Of a stretch of 22,275 nucleotides of DNA, positions 8,589-15,544 are shown piece by piece. Under the pieces are notes generated by a model, which saw nothing but the letters and a program-made list of their open reading frames with translations, was not told the DNA's origin and made no database searches. Numbering within the stretch: the stretch's first letter is position 1; every line of letters begins with the position of its first letter. This DNA comes from Lingula anatina. Lineage: Eukaryota > Brachiopoda > Lingulata > Lingulida > Lingulidae. Made by a program: the position numbers and the translations under genes. The DNA lies in the NCBI RefSeq assembly GCF_001039355.2, contig NW_019773729.1, forward strand, positions 5,899 through 28,173, read 5' to 3'.

Positions 8589-8956
8589 TTATATGTCATC
8601 CATTTTCTTGTTTAATTCCTCCAGTTTGTCCATAATTTTAACGAGTGCCCCGGCCTCTACAATATTGCACTGCAACATGGGTGCAGGTTGTTTCATCGTA
8701 GACCAGATGTTTTCTATGGGATTTAAGTCTGGACTCTCGGGGGGAGTTTGAAACCAGTTTATTGCATTTTCCTTAAGAAATCCTTTAGTTTTCCTGCTTG
8801 TGTGCTGGGGGGCATTGTCCTGTTGGAATCTATGATGATTCGGCATCGACGTCTTAATGAAGGGGATGAGGTAATCGTTAAGTATCTGGATGTACGAGTC
8901 CGAATTCATGAGGCCGCTGAATATGGCTATTTTCGTTGCACCCCTTTTAGATATAC
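8589..8956 (-). CDS. Copy B, last exon: second Asp, Glu and coiled-coil-like tail
   Basis: Starts after TTTTACTTCAG with GISKRGATKIAIFSG, then QILNDYLIPFI, HHRFQQDNAPQHTSR, PDLNPIENIWSTMK, then ALVKIMDKLEELNKKMDDI and TAA. The tail has hydrophobic residues at heptad-like spacing. It does not resemble the normal Tc1 C-terminus. Confidence 0.75.
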
Positions 8957-10461
8957 CTGAAGTAAAATAAAAATTCATACATTAGAAGTTATTATACCGC
9001 TAAATATAGCGTACTTTACGGCGCTGTTTTTTGATATAACTGAAAAAGAAAAATATGGAGTAATTATGCTAGTGCTTATGGTGGTTGTCTGTGATTTGTG
9101 ACACCTATTTCGGGAGACTTAAAAAAACTGCTTGTGTCACCTTATTTGGAGGAATCTATTTAAATAATCAAAGGCCATGAAAATATTGATGTTTGCGTTT
9201 CTTTAGATGGATCTAAAATAGACACTGAGGGAAATTTAGCGACAAATTCTACATTTTAATTAAAACTGTATTTATCTTTTACAATACATAATAAGATGTA
9301 ATATACATTAATTTTGCTACTCACCGGCCCATACATGCACTTTGTAAGGGTGCTTAACTTTCGCTCGCAGTGGTAGTGGCTCACTTATATCGTTGCCTTC
9401 GCTGTCGTAGACGACTTTCCGGAATACGAAACGGCCGTGGCTGTCCATTTGTACTGTGCATTCGTCTTAAAGGGAAAAAATAATTAAATAAATTACTGGA
9501 TACTGGAATATGTTTGAATTTGAGATGTGTGCACTTTTGCAACTAACGCTCTACAGCTGTTATGTATTTCAAATGCAAGGAAAAATGTCTTCATATTCAA
9601 ACAGCTGATTGTTTTTGCCTTGAAAGTAAGTTTTGCACGTATAAGAAGAAAATCCAAATACAAATACAAAATATCTTTATAAATATTAACCTGTTAAATG
9701 CGACAAATGACACATAAAGGTCGAATAAGTAAAATCTATGATCGGTAAAGCCGTACCAGTCCATATCACATCTTCAAATTTGTCTTCTACAACCAATGCC
9801 TCTTTACACCATTGCACCCTCTTTGGTCTGTTCACGAGTTTCACAAGTTGACAATACCCCTTCCTACTTCGGATCCATCCCAACTTCCTGCGCATTCTCT
9901 TCACTGATGCCAAACTGACTTCGAGACCTAAATAAAAATGAAAAAATTACAAATAACTACACGACACGACGACGTACTCAACGAGACGCAAAAAAATGTT
10001 ACCATCGTTTATGGGAATGTTTGATAAATATCTGGAATATATGGTGAAGATTTGAATATTTAGCGTTAAAATGAAATTAAGAGCATGGGACATCACAAGT
10101 AGTACACATGAAGATTATCGCGTGTTGATCCGTGTTTGAAGAAATAGTAAAACCTACCTGTTCGTTCTTTTAAGATTTCCCGTAAATCTTTTGCCACCAG
10201 TTCCTTGTTTTGGGTCATCTCTTCATCAATAACATTTTTGTGGATCTCCGTAAACTTCGCAGGCCTCCCCGCTTTTGGACGATGTGCGAGGCCAAATCCC
10301 TCCCCCCATCTTTTCAAATGTTTATATATTCCCCTTCTGGTTACTGTAATGTTGTCTTCTGTCAGAAGGACCTTAGCAATACTGCTGACCCCGTGGCCAC
10401 CAAGTGGTTTGATCCAGTAGGATGAGCGTAGGAATGTTGGCTTATTGAAGAATAGCTGCAC
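8589..10461 (-). CDS. Intron-bearing Tc1-like (DD34E) transposase, copy B, with unusual C-terminus
   Basis: Four minus-strand exons (10461?-10158, 9927-9757, 9465-9325, 8956-8589) join in phase with GT/AG junctions and no stop between them. Order: helix-turn-helix (VSSIAKVLL, RGIYKHLKRW), GRP linker, second DNA-binding half, DDE domain. Catalytic residues are the D in WTDECTV (exon join 9757/9465), the D in QQDNAPQH and the E in NPIENIW; the last two have 34 residues between them, the DD34E spacing of Tc1. Tc1 proteins usually continue about 60 residues after the Glu; here NIWSTMK is followed by a Leu/Lys/Asp-rich coiled-coil-like tail and a stop. No ATG was found at the 5' end and no terminal inverted repeats were located. 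Activity is unproven. Confidence 0.7.
8957..9324. other. Intron of copy B
   Basis: 367-nt AT-rich intron, donor GTGAGT at 9324-9319 and acceptor TTCAG at 8957. No other feature seen. Confidence 0.6.
9325..9465 (-). CDS. Copy B exon with the first catalytic Asp
   Basis: 141 nt: the junction codon supplies D, then ECTVQMDSHGRFVFRKVVYD, EGNDISEPLPL and KHPYKVHVWAG up to the GTGAGT donor. Homologous to 1230-1362 in copy A but without its frameshift. Confidence 0.75.
9757..9927 (-). CDS. Copy B 171-nt exon
   Basis: After ATTTTTATTTAG: GLEVSLASVKRMRRKLGWIR, GYCQLVKLVNRPKRVQW, EALVVEDKFEDVIWT, then donor GTACGG. Same length and phases as 1570-1740 in copy A. Confidence 0.75.
10158..10461 (-). CDS. 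Copy B DNA-binding exon (5' boundary uncertain)
   Basis: The frame contains GVSSIAKVLLTEDNITVTRR, GIYKHLKRWGEGFGLAHRP, KAGRPAKFTEIHKNVIDEEM and LREILKERTG before donor GTAGGT. The two halves correspond to the paired helix-turn-helix DNA-binding domain of Tc1-like transposases. Upstream of about 10400 the reading frame (SSYWIKPLGG) no longer looks like the family and there is no ATG. The start may lie in another exon or have been lost by the join to the repeat at 10470-10640. Confidence 0.65.
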
Positions 10462-10469
10462 AGGAGATG

Positions 10470-10640
10470 TTGTCTCTATGGCCGTCTCTCAGCGGAGTGG
10501 ATCTGAGTAAAACTGTTCTTAAATTTTCTGCTATTCTGTTACTTTCTCCTAGGTGGCGCACCAACCAATTCATAGGTGGCGCTAGCACGCTGGTGCTCAG
10601 CACACTCCACAACCACAACATTCCCCCCCCATTTTCTTTA
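10470..10640. repeat. Repeat-like junction with duplicated TAGGTGGCGC
   Basis: TAGGTGGCGC occurs twice about 24 nt apart (starting near 10552 and 10576). It is followed by a small hairpin AGCACGCTGGTGCT and a C8 run at 10623-10630. No coding motif. It may be part of an unrecognised mobile element joined to copy B. Confidence 0.35.
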
Positions 10641-10870
10641 AATAAGATTGGGTACCAGCCCAATTTTGAATAAAAGGGGAAATGAAATTGAATTTATGAA
10701 GTTATAGTACCAGCCTATATGAAATTAGAAATGGGATCGGCCCATAATTTGTGATGATAATGAGTATTTACAAGAAGGAGTTCCCCAAATTTCTTTTAAA
10801 CCATAGGACCAGTCTATGGAAAATTAAAAATAATAAAAATGATGATGATGGGGCCAGCCCATAATTTTTG
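10641..10870. repeat. Series of five mini-hairpins with a shared loop motif
   Basis: Five short inverted repeats lie within about 215 bp: ATTGGG-TACCAG-CCCAAT (10647), TATAG-TACCAGC-CTATA (10703), ATGGG-ATCGG-CCCAT (10731), CCATAG-GACCAGT-CTATGG (10801), ATGGG-GCCAG-CCCAT (10848). Stem sequences differ but stay paired, while the loop keeps ACCAG or a close variant. The AT-rich spacers are not conserved. No open frame covers the series. Confidence 0.55.
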
Positions 10871-10968
10871 AATAAATATAAATTGGTATTGGACAAAATT
10901 TGGTTTGAAAATAAAATGCAGGGAGATTTGTATCCACTCTGCATTGCTCCAGATTACCAGTTGCCTAA

Positions 10969-11183
10969 GACCCCATTTCCAGAGATTAGATCGATCTACT
11001 TTAGATCGACCTAACTCCCCGGGGGTTCACGCTAAATAGCTGTCAGCCGAGCGGACACGAAAGTTGATTACCCCCTTACCGCTTGTAGTAGGCGGGACGG
11101 ACATTTAAGCAGGATTATCTGACAGTAATCTAGTGAGACTCCCCGCGGGGATAGATCGATCTAAAAGCTCTGGGAATACAGCC
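10969..11183. mobile_element. 215-bp MITE, copy 2 of 3
   Basis: Same ends and orientation as the copy at 3442, with only scattered differences. Flanked by TAA on both sides (10966-10968 and 11184-11186), a 3-bp target duplication of the TWA type favoured by PIF/Harbinger elements. Confidence 0.8.
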
Positions 11184-11186
11184 TAA

Positions 11187-11851
11187 GTCAATCAGTTTTC
11201 CTTATTAAGAGTATACACTCTCCAGGCCTGAAACCCCCCCCTGGCTACGGGCCTGGAGAGTTCGAAAGAACCGCCCCTTTTGCTGGGAAAAGGTCCACTT
11301 TGGGTAAAATTTAATCTAAGTACATGATGTTTTTATGGAAAAAGGTTCACTTTTTCAGAAAACGAACCCCCCGTTTGAAATTGCAGGCTACGGGCCTGCT
11401 CTCAGTACTTCATGAAAGACGTATCCAGTAAAACTTAGACACAGTAAGGATCAGGGGTCAGGGGGTCTCAGTCATAATCAGCATAACTGGTGTTCAAAAA
11501 TAGTAGTACAGCAAAAATCAAAGTATATAGATATGAAAAATTAAGTACTAATATGGGATATATTTTTTCCCTGATCAAAGATGACTTTGCTTGTTAACTG
11601 AAATAAACCATTTTCAAAAATAAAGTATGGGATGATTTTCCATTGTCAAAAATAAAATACAAGATAACTTTTCTTGTTGACTTTGTACAAACTATGTACA
11701 TGAAATATATATAATGCAAATATAATAACTGTGCAATATGTTACAGTAGTGCATTCTTTTTTTTTTTATATATATATTTTTTCTTTTTCAATATATGTAA
11801 AAAATAAAAGGCTGTGCTTTACAATTATGATAAGGATGATAATGGACCAGT
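11187..11851. repeat. Non-coding stretch with a degenerate repeat (GGCTACGGGCCTG) and AT-rich sequence
   Basis: GGCTACGGGCCTG occurs near 11243 and again near 11388. Each lies in an imperfect palindrome (CTCTCCAGGCCTG...CGGGCCTGGAGAG and GCAGGCTACGGGCCTGC) and is preceded by a C-run. Between them, GGTCCACTTTGGG and GGTTCACTTTTTC suggest two degenerate units of about 145 bp. The rest, to the end of the TatD ORF, is AT-rich with no gene seen. Confidence 0.45.
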
Positions 11852-13087
11852 TTACTCTTTTTGGTATAATTTAATACTGTTGGTGACTGTAACATTGAGT
11901 ATATGCCTAACCTCAACACCCCTAGCCTCTGCTATAATTTCTACTGTCTCAAACAACAAATATGGTGTGGAAGCCCTGATGTTTTGGGCATGGAAATGTG
12001 GTGCGTCTGATTCCAAGATTAATTTACACTCCGGGACAGCTTTGACCACCTCCAACTGGGATTTGTTGAAGGTTTTCACCAGCCTGGTGAAGCCAAAGTA
12101 CATGTTGCAAAAAACATGCAGCTTTATCTCCATTAGCTGCTTGTTCCCTGTAAAACAGTGGAAATGGATGGGCTGATGCTTTGGGATGTTATACTGTTGT
12201 AGGATTGATAACAGATGCCTGATGGCATGCACAGAGTCACCACTACCCATTCCATGGCAATGCAGCACTAACACCTTGCTGTCAATTACTGAGGGCAGTA
12301 AATCATTGAGCAGATCTTCCTGATCCTGCCAGACATGGGAGGACTCTGAAAAATCAAGACCAACCTCTCCGATGGCGGTGACCTGGGGATCTTGAACCAT
12401 CGTCCTGAAGGCTGTGAGATTTTGCTCCTGTAAAGCAGGGGTTTGGACGGCCTTTTTCGGGTGAAAAAGATTATAAGCTTGGAGAGTCCTGTCCAAGTGG
12501 ACATGGCTATCGAAAGCCTGGACTCCGACTCCCATAACTACATCTGCCACTGTTGTCCGTTGGATACCTGCAGGCACCTTGAAATTGTTGAGCCATAAAT
12601 CCCGTTGGGCTAGATTCATGCATGAAGCTAACTTCAGCACAGCTCGCCAATGTACAAGTGCACCCACAGAGTTGGCTGGCTTTAGGGTTACTTGAGCTGG
12701 CAGAGTGATACCAAGCTCTTGACAGAAGGTTTGCATGGCTTGCCGTTGGGCTTTGCCAATCCCCCTGATTTTTTTAAGGCCAAATTTGTCACCTGATGTG
12801 GATATAAAATCACATAGGCTTTGTAGGGGTTTAGTGATACCAAAAGTGAGCGAGGTGGCGCACTCCAAAGCTGTCACCCTAAGAGCCATGATCTCTGGGA
12901 CGGTACCCAATTCCTTGTCAAAGATATCAGGTATGTGTGTCATGGCATGGACCTTGACTGCACCCCTTTCAATATTGGGGTTACTACATCCAGGGACATG
13001 ACATTTTGTCATTTTGAGTCCAACCTTAGCCACTTTTAGGCTAGGCTCCCCCACAGATTCAATCCTAATAGACTGTAAAACGACCAT
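11852..13087 (-). CDS. TatD-family metal-dependent hydrolase with N-terminal C2H2-like finger
   Basis: A 411-residue intronless ORF. TatD enzymes are TIM-barrel, two-metal nucleases (3'-5' exonuclease and DNA-repair/apoptosis roles). Visible ligands: H195 and H197 in FDSHVHLDR, E241 in AIGEVGLDF, H276 in LHCHG, H308/H310 in HFHCFTG, D361 in LESDAPHF; the C-terminus ILNVTVTNSIKLY is also typical. Residues 29-51 fit C-X4-C-X12-H-X3-H, a C2H2 finger. KKIRGIGKAQRQA (105-117) resembles a helix-hairpin-helix turn. Only 12 residues separate the HxH His (197) from the HPK motif (209), where TatD proteins normally have about 55, so roughly 44 residues of the barrel (strands 2-3) are missing without a frameshift. 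The frame is also open for 40 codons upstream of the ATG (to a TGA at 13208-13210). Fold is confident; activity is doubtful. Confidence 0.8.
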   Translation of the reverse strand: MVVLQSIRIESVGEPSLKVAKVGLKMTKCHVPGCSNPNIERGAVKVHAMTHIPDIFDKELGTVPEIMALRVTALECATSLTFGITKPLQSLCDFISTSGDKFGLKKIRGIGKAQRQAMQTFCQELGITLPAQVTLKPANSVGALVHWRAVLKLASCMNLAQRDLWLNNFKVPAGIQRTTVADVVMGVGVQAFDSHVHLDRTLQAYNLFHPKKAVQTPALQEQNLTAFRTMVQDPQVTAIGEVGLDFSESSHVWQDQEDLLNDLLPSVIDSKVLVLHCHGMGSGDSVHAIRHLLSILQQYNIPKHQPIHFHCFTGNKQLMEIKLHVFCNMYFGFTRLVKTFNKSQLEVVKAVPECKLILESDAPHFHAQNIRASTPYLLFETVEIIAEARGVEVRHILNVTVTNSIKLYQKE

Positions 13088-13210
13088 CTTGGTGGGTTCA
13101 GCAAAACAGTTTATTTCTGTATTCTGGTTACGATATTCTATCTGAGTCTCTGGTATACTGGTTTCTATCTCTGCACAGTTCCCTTCATTGTCTTGTTTAC
13201 AGTTTTCTCA

Positions 13211-13929
13211 ACCTCGGCCGTCAACCTTGTTCCCTTAACTACTTCCTTCAATCATACTCTCTCAACTGCCTGCTATGGTCAGTTGCTACCTTTTTATCTA
13301 AAATGCAGGGAGTTACATGTATTTGGGAGGCTGCCCTAAATCTTATTGGTTACTCTTAGTTTGATGGACATGTGACTCTGGTCACCTGACTTGTAATTAT
13401 TTAAGTTTGTTTAATTACAACCGGTCTCTTGAAGACCTTCCAGTGGAAGAGACGGATAAACTGATTACTAAGTTAATGTAACATCCTGGAAGTGCATGTT
13501 GAAAAGACTCGTGCAAGAGTGAATTACTGGTGTAATGTTGTGTAGGTGCAATTAACTGGTTTGACTAGATTCAGACCTGACTGGCAAGTTTTCTTGTCTC
13601 AATCATCTGGAACATGGAGTGGTCACTTACTTGTTAATTACTGTGCCAGGTATCTCTGTTCCCACAAGAAGCATTAAATTCAATTAAATTATAAAATATT
13701 CAGGATATAAGAATACAACAAATACAAGTTAAATGGCCAGTTTTGGCGTCATGTACTGTTTTGCTTAAGACATGTAACTCGTCTATGTAAGACGTACTGG
13801 ACCTCCAATGGGACGCTTCCGTCACATGGACTTATGCCTGATGATACGTCATCTAACCTGCTTTGTCTAATTGTTCTATGTTGTTTACCTTGTAAATCAC
13901 AAGCCAAAATGTCCCAAGTATATGCTAAC
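13211..13929. other. Upstream region of the TatD ORF, non-coding
   Basis: No gene recognised. It contains two adjacent inverted repeats: TTGTAATTA/TAATTACAA (13391-13399, 13412-13420, perfect, 12-nt loop) and CCGGTCTCTT/AAGAGACGG (13421-13430, 13447-13455). They could form hairpins in RNA or DNA or be the end of a repeat. Confidence 0.4.
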
Positions 13930-13994
13930 CTTTGCATTTCTGTTCTTGGCTGAATAGCTGTTTCTTGCCCATTGTTGGTGTGTCCCTCGGCCAT
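13930..13994 (-). CDS. Candidate short first exon (unknown protein)
   Basis: The minus strand has AAG-ATG-G at 13994, then MAEGHTNNGQETAIQPRTEM and a possible donor GTTAGC at 13929. It could be the first exon of a gene reading towards the TatD ORF, but no convincing acceptor is seen near 13210. Very tentative. Confidence 0.15.
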
Positions 13995-14092
13995 CTTCAC
14001 TGAGTGCTGGTTTAAATCTCTCCAACGATAACAATTTCCAAACAGAATCGTGTGCAAGCTTTCACCAAATTTGAACTGGGTTCTTCAACATA

Positions 14093-14160
14093 CAAATAGC
14101 ATGACACCAAGAGCATAGTAATCTGCTTTCCACATGGCAGGGCAACCCCTAAGTACCTCT
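14093..14160 (-). pseudogene. Second, partial copy of the kinase-like exon
   Basis: A 68-bp segment repeated from 14226-14294 with about ten changes. Its frame reads EVLRGCPAMWKADYYALGVM, then LFVC and a stop. It confirms the uninterrupted ADYYALGVMLF reading that is shifted by one base in the other copy. The upstream part of the exon and the donor are missing. Confidence 0.5.
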
Positions 14161-14209
14161 AAATTTAGTCATTATGCCCATAACTGTATGCTTTTATTGT
14201 CTATCTTAC

Positions 14210-14389
14210 CTTCCCACCATTAATTCAAATAGCATGACACCAAGATGCATAGTAATCTGCTTTTCGAGAGGCAGGGCAACCCTTAAGTACCTCTGGGATC
14301 ATGTTCTTGTATAGGGTGAAGTTCATCAACTCCACCCCATGGATACTCTCCCCAGCCTCATTTAGAGGATGGACGGACCACAGATCACA
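14210..14389 (-). pseudogene. Protein-kinase-like exon (APE loop to helix F), frameshifted
   Basis: Bounded by a good acceptor (TTTTCTTTCTAACAG) and donor (GTAAGA). It reads CDLWSVHPLNEAG, LYKNMIPEVLKGCPASRKAD, YY; one extra A then shifts the frame to LGVMLFELMVGR. PEVLxGxP...KADYxxLGVMLFELxxG matches the APE motif and the DxWSLGVxLxEL helix-F region of serine/threonine kinases. The catalytic loop and DFG motif are not found next to it. The duplicated segment at 14093 lacks the extra A. The parent kinase cannot be named. Confidence 0.5.
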
Positions 14390-14749
14390 CTGTTAGAAAG
14401 AAAACATCAGTTTAAAAAATTGAATAAAGAAATAAAATATTGCGTTTAAAAATAAGTGTTGGGCACGTCCAAAACATTTCTGATATATCTTTAAAAACCT
14501 GTTTTACTCCAAGGGCTCTTATATCCGCCTTCAGAAGATTCAAGGTTTGGTTCGATTCACAATTCCCAATTTGGGTTATACCCATGCAGAGAGAAAAGCA
14601 ACATAAAAACATAGCATAGTTTTAAAATATCTACTGTTTATTTCCCGCCTGTTGCCTGGTTTTATATCTGGTTTTATATCTGACATTGTGGTCACAAATC
14701 ATCTTAACATTAGATAATTTAAATTCTCCTAATGAAACTGGTGTTTAAG
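14390..14749. other. Stretch between kinase-like exon and Tigger relic
   Basis: A minus-strand segment near 14500-14570 (NLLKADIRALGVKQ before a GTTTTT) might be exon-like, but no domain was recognised. Confidence 0.25.
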
Positions 14750-15330
14750 TCACAGATCTCTAAAAGGATCCTCACTGTCATCTCTTGTGTCAGAAAACCC
14801 CAAAAAGTCACCCTCCTCATCACTTGCTAAACAAAACATCTGGGACAACATTGGTTGGACAGGATCCCTCCCCCTTTAACACGCTGATGATCCCAGTTGT
14901 TTGGTTGGACAGGATCCCTCCCCCTTCAAGGCGCTGATGATCCCAGTTGTTTGGTTGGACAGGATCCCTCCCCCTTCAACGCGCTGATGATCCCAGTTGT
15001 TTGGTTGGACAGGATCCCTCCCTCTCTGTTTGGAACGGCTTGACAACCATTTCTGGGCTGATATTGTTCCATGCTGACGCCACCCATGCAACGACCTCCT
15101 GTTTACTGGACGTTGGCAATTTCTCAAACTTTCCCTTTGTTTCCATGGCTGTCCGTCACATGTGCTCTGTCCATGCTTTCCTCAGTTGTACCTTGAACAG
15201 TCTATTCAAGGACATGTCTAGGGGCTGGGCCCTAGATGTACAACCCCCAGGGATGACAGATTTGGCAAGTTTATTTCTATCAGTTCTAACTGTGCACTTG
15301 CAAATTTCTCCAAAGTTAGAAGAGGTTAAA
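14750..15330 (-). pseudogene. Tigger/Pogo-type DDE transposase, C-terminal relic
   Basis: Reading from 15330 down: NKLAKSVIPGGCTSRAQPLD, MSLNRLFKVQLRKAWTEHM, a stop, then ETKGKFEKLPTSSKQEVVAW and VASAWNNISPEMVVKPF. After the tandem repeat comes an acidic tail SDEEGDFLGF and DDSEDPFRDL ending in TGA at 14750. VIPGGxTSxxQPLDxxxNxxFK...W(V)xxAW is diagnostic of the end of the DDE_1 domain in Pogo/Tigger/jerky transposases, and the acidic tail is also usual. The catalytic Asp residues lie upstream and are not present. A stop and the 50-bp repeat break the frame. Confidence 0.75.
14851..15022. repeat. 50-bp tandem repeat, three full units plus a partial fourth
   Basis: Units start at 14851, 14901, 14951 and 15001, each beginning TTGGTTGGACAGGATCCCTC and ending GATCCCAGTTGT. 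Differences between units are one to three bases, so the array is young. Since 50 is not a multiple of three, each unit shifts the reading frame of the transposase relic it lies in. Confidence 0.95.
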
Positions 15331-15544
15331 TGGATAAACTAGTCTTTTATCCATCACTTGCCCTTGCTTTGTTTCCTTGTGTTTCTCTCAATGTCATTGA
15401 TCTGTACTAGTACAAATTGCATTTCTACTGTGATGGTTATAGAACATAAACTACATTTGACAGCAAAATATATTTTTCAATGTAAAATACCTCTTCTTCT
15501 CTCTATGATCTGCCTGAGTCTGCTCCCCATCCTTTTCTGTATTT

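Noticed and set aside
13749-14057. 102-codon minus-strand open frame as a gene
   Set aside because: No family motif; only the short ATG-to-donor part was kept, as a weak exon candidate.
14851-15022. CRISPR array
   Set aside because: Units are contiguous with no unique spacers, inside a eukaryotic transposon relic.
14876-15127. 83-codon minus-strand open frame
   Set aside because: Product of the 50-bp tandem array read across frames; the real signal is the Tigger relic.
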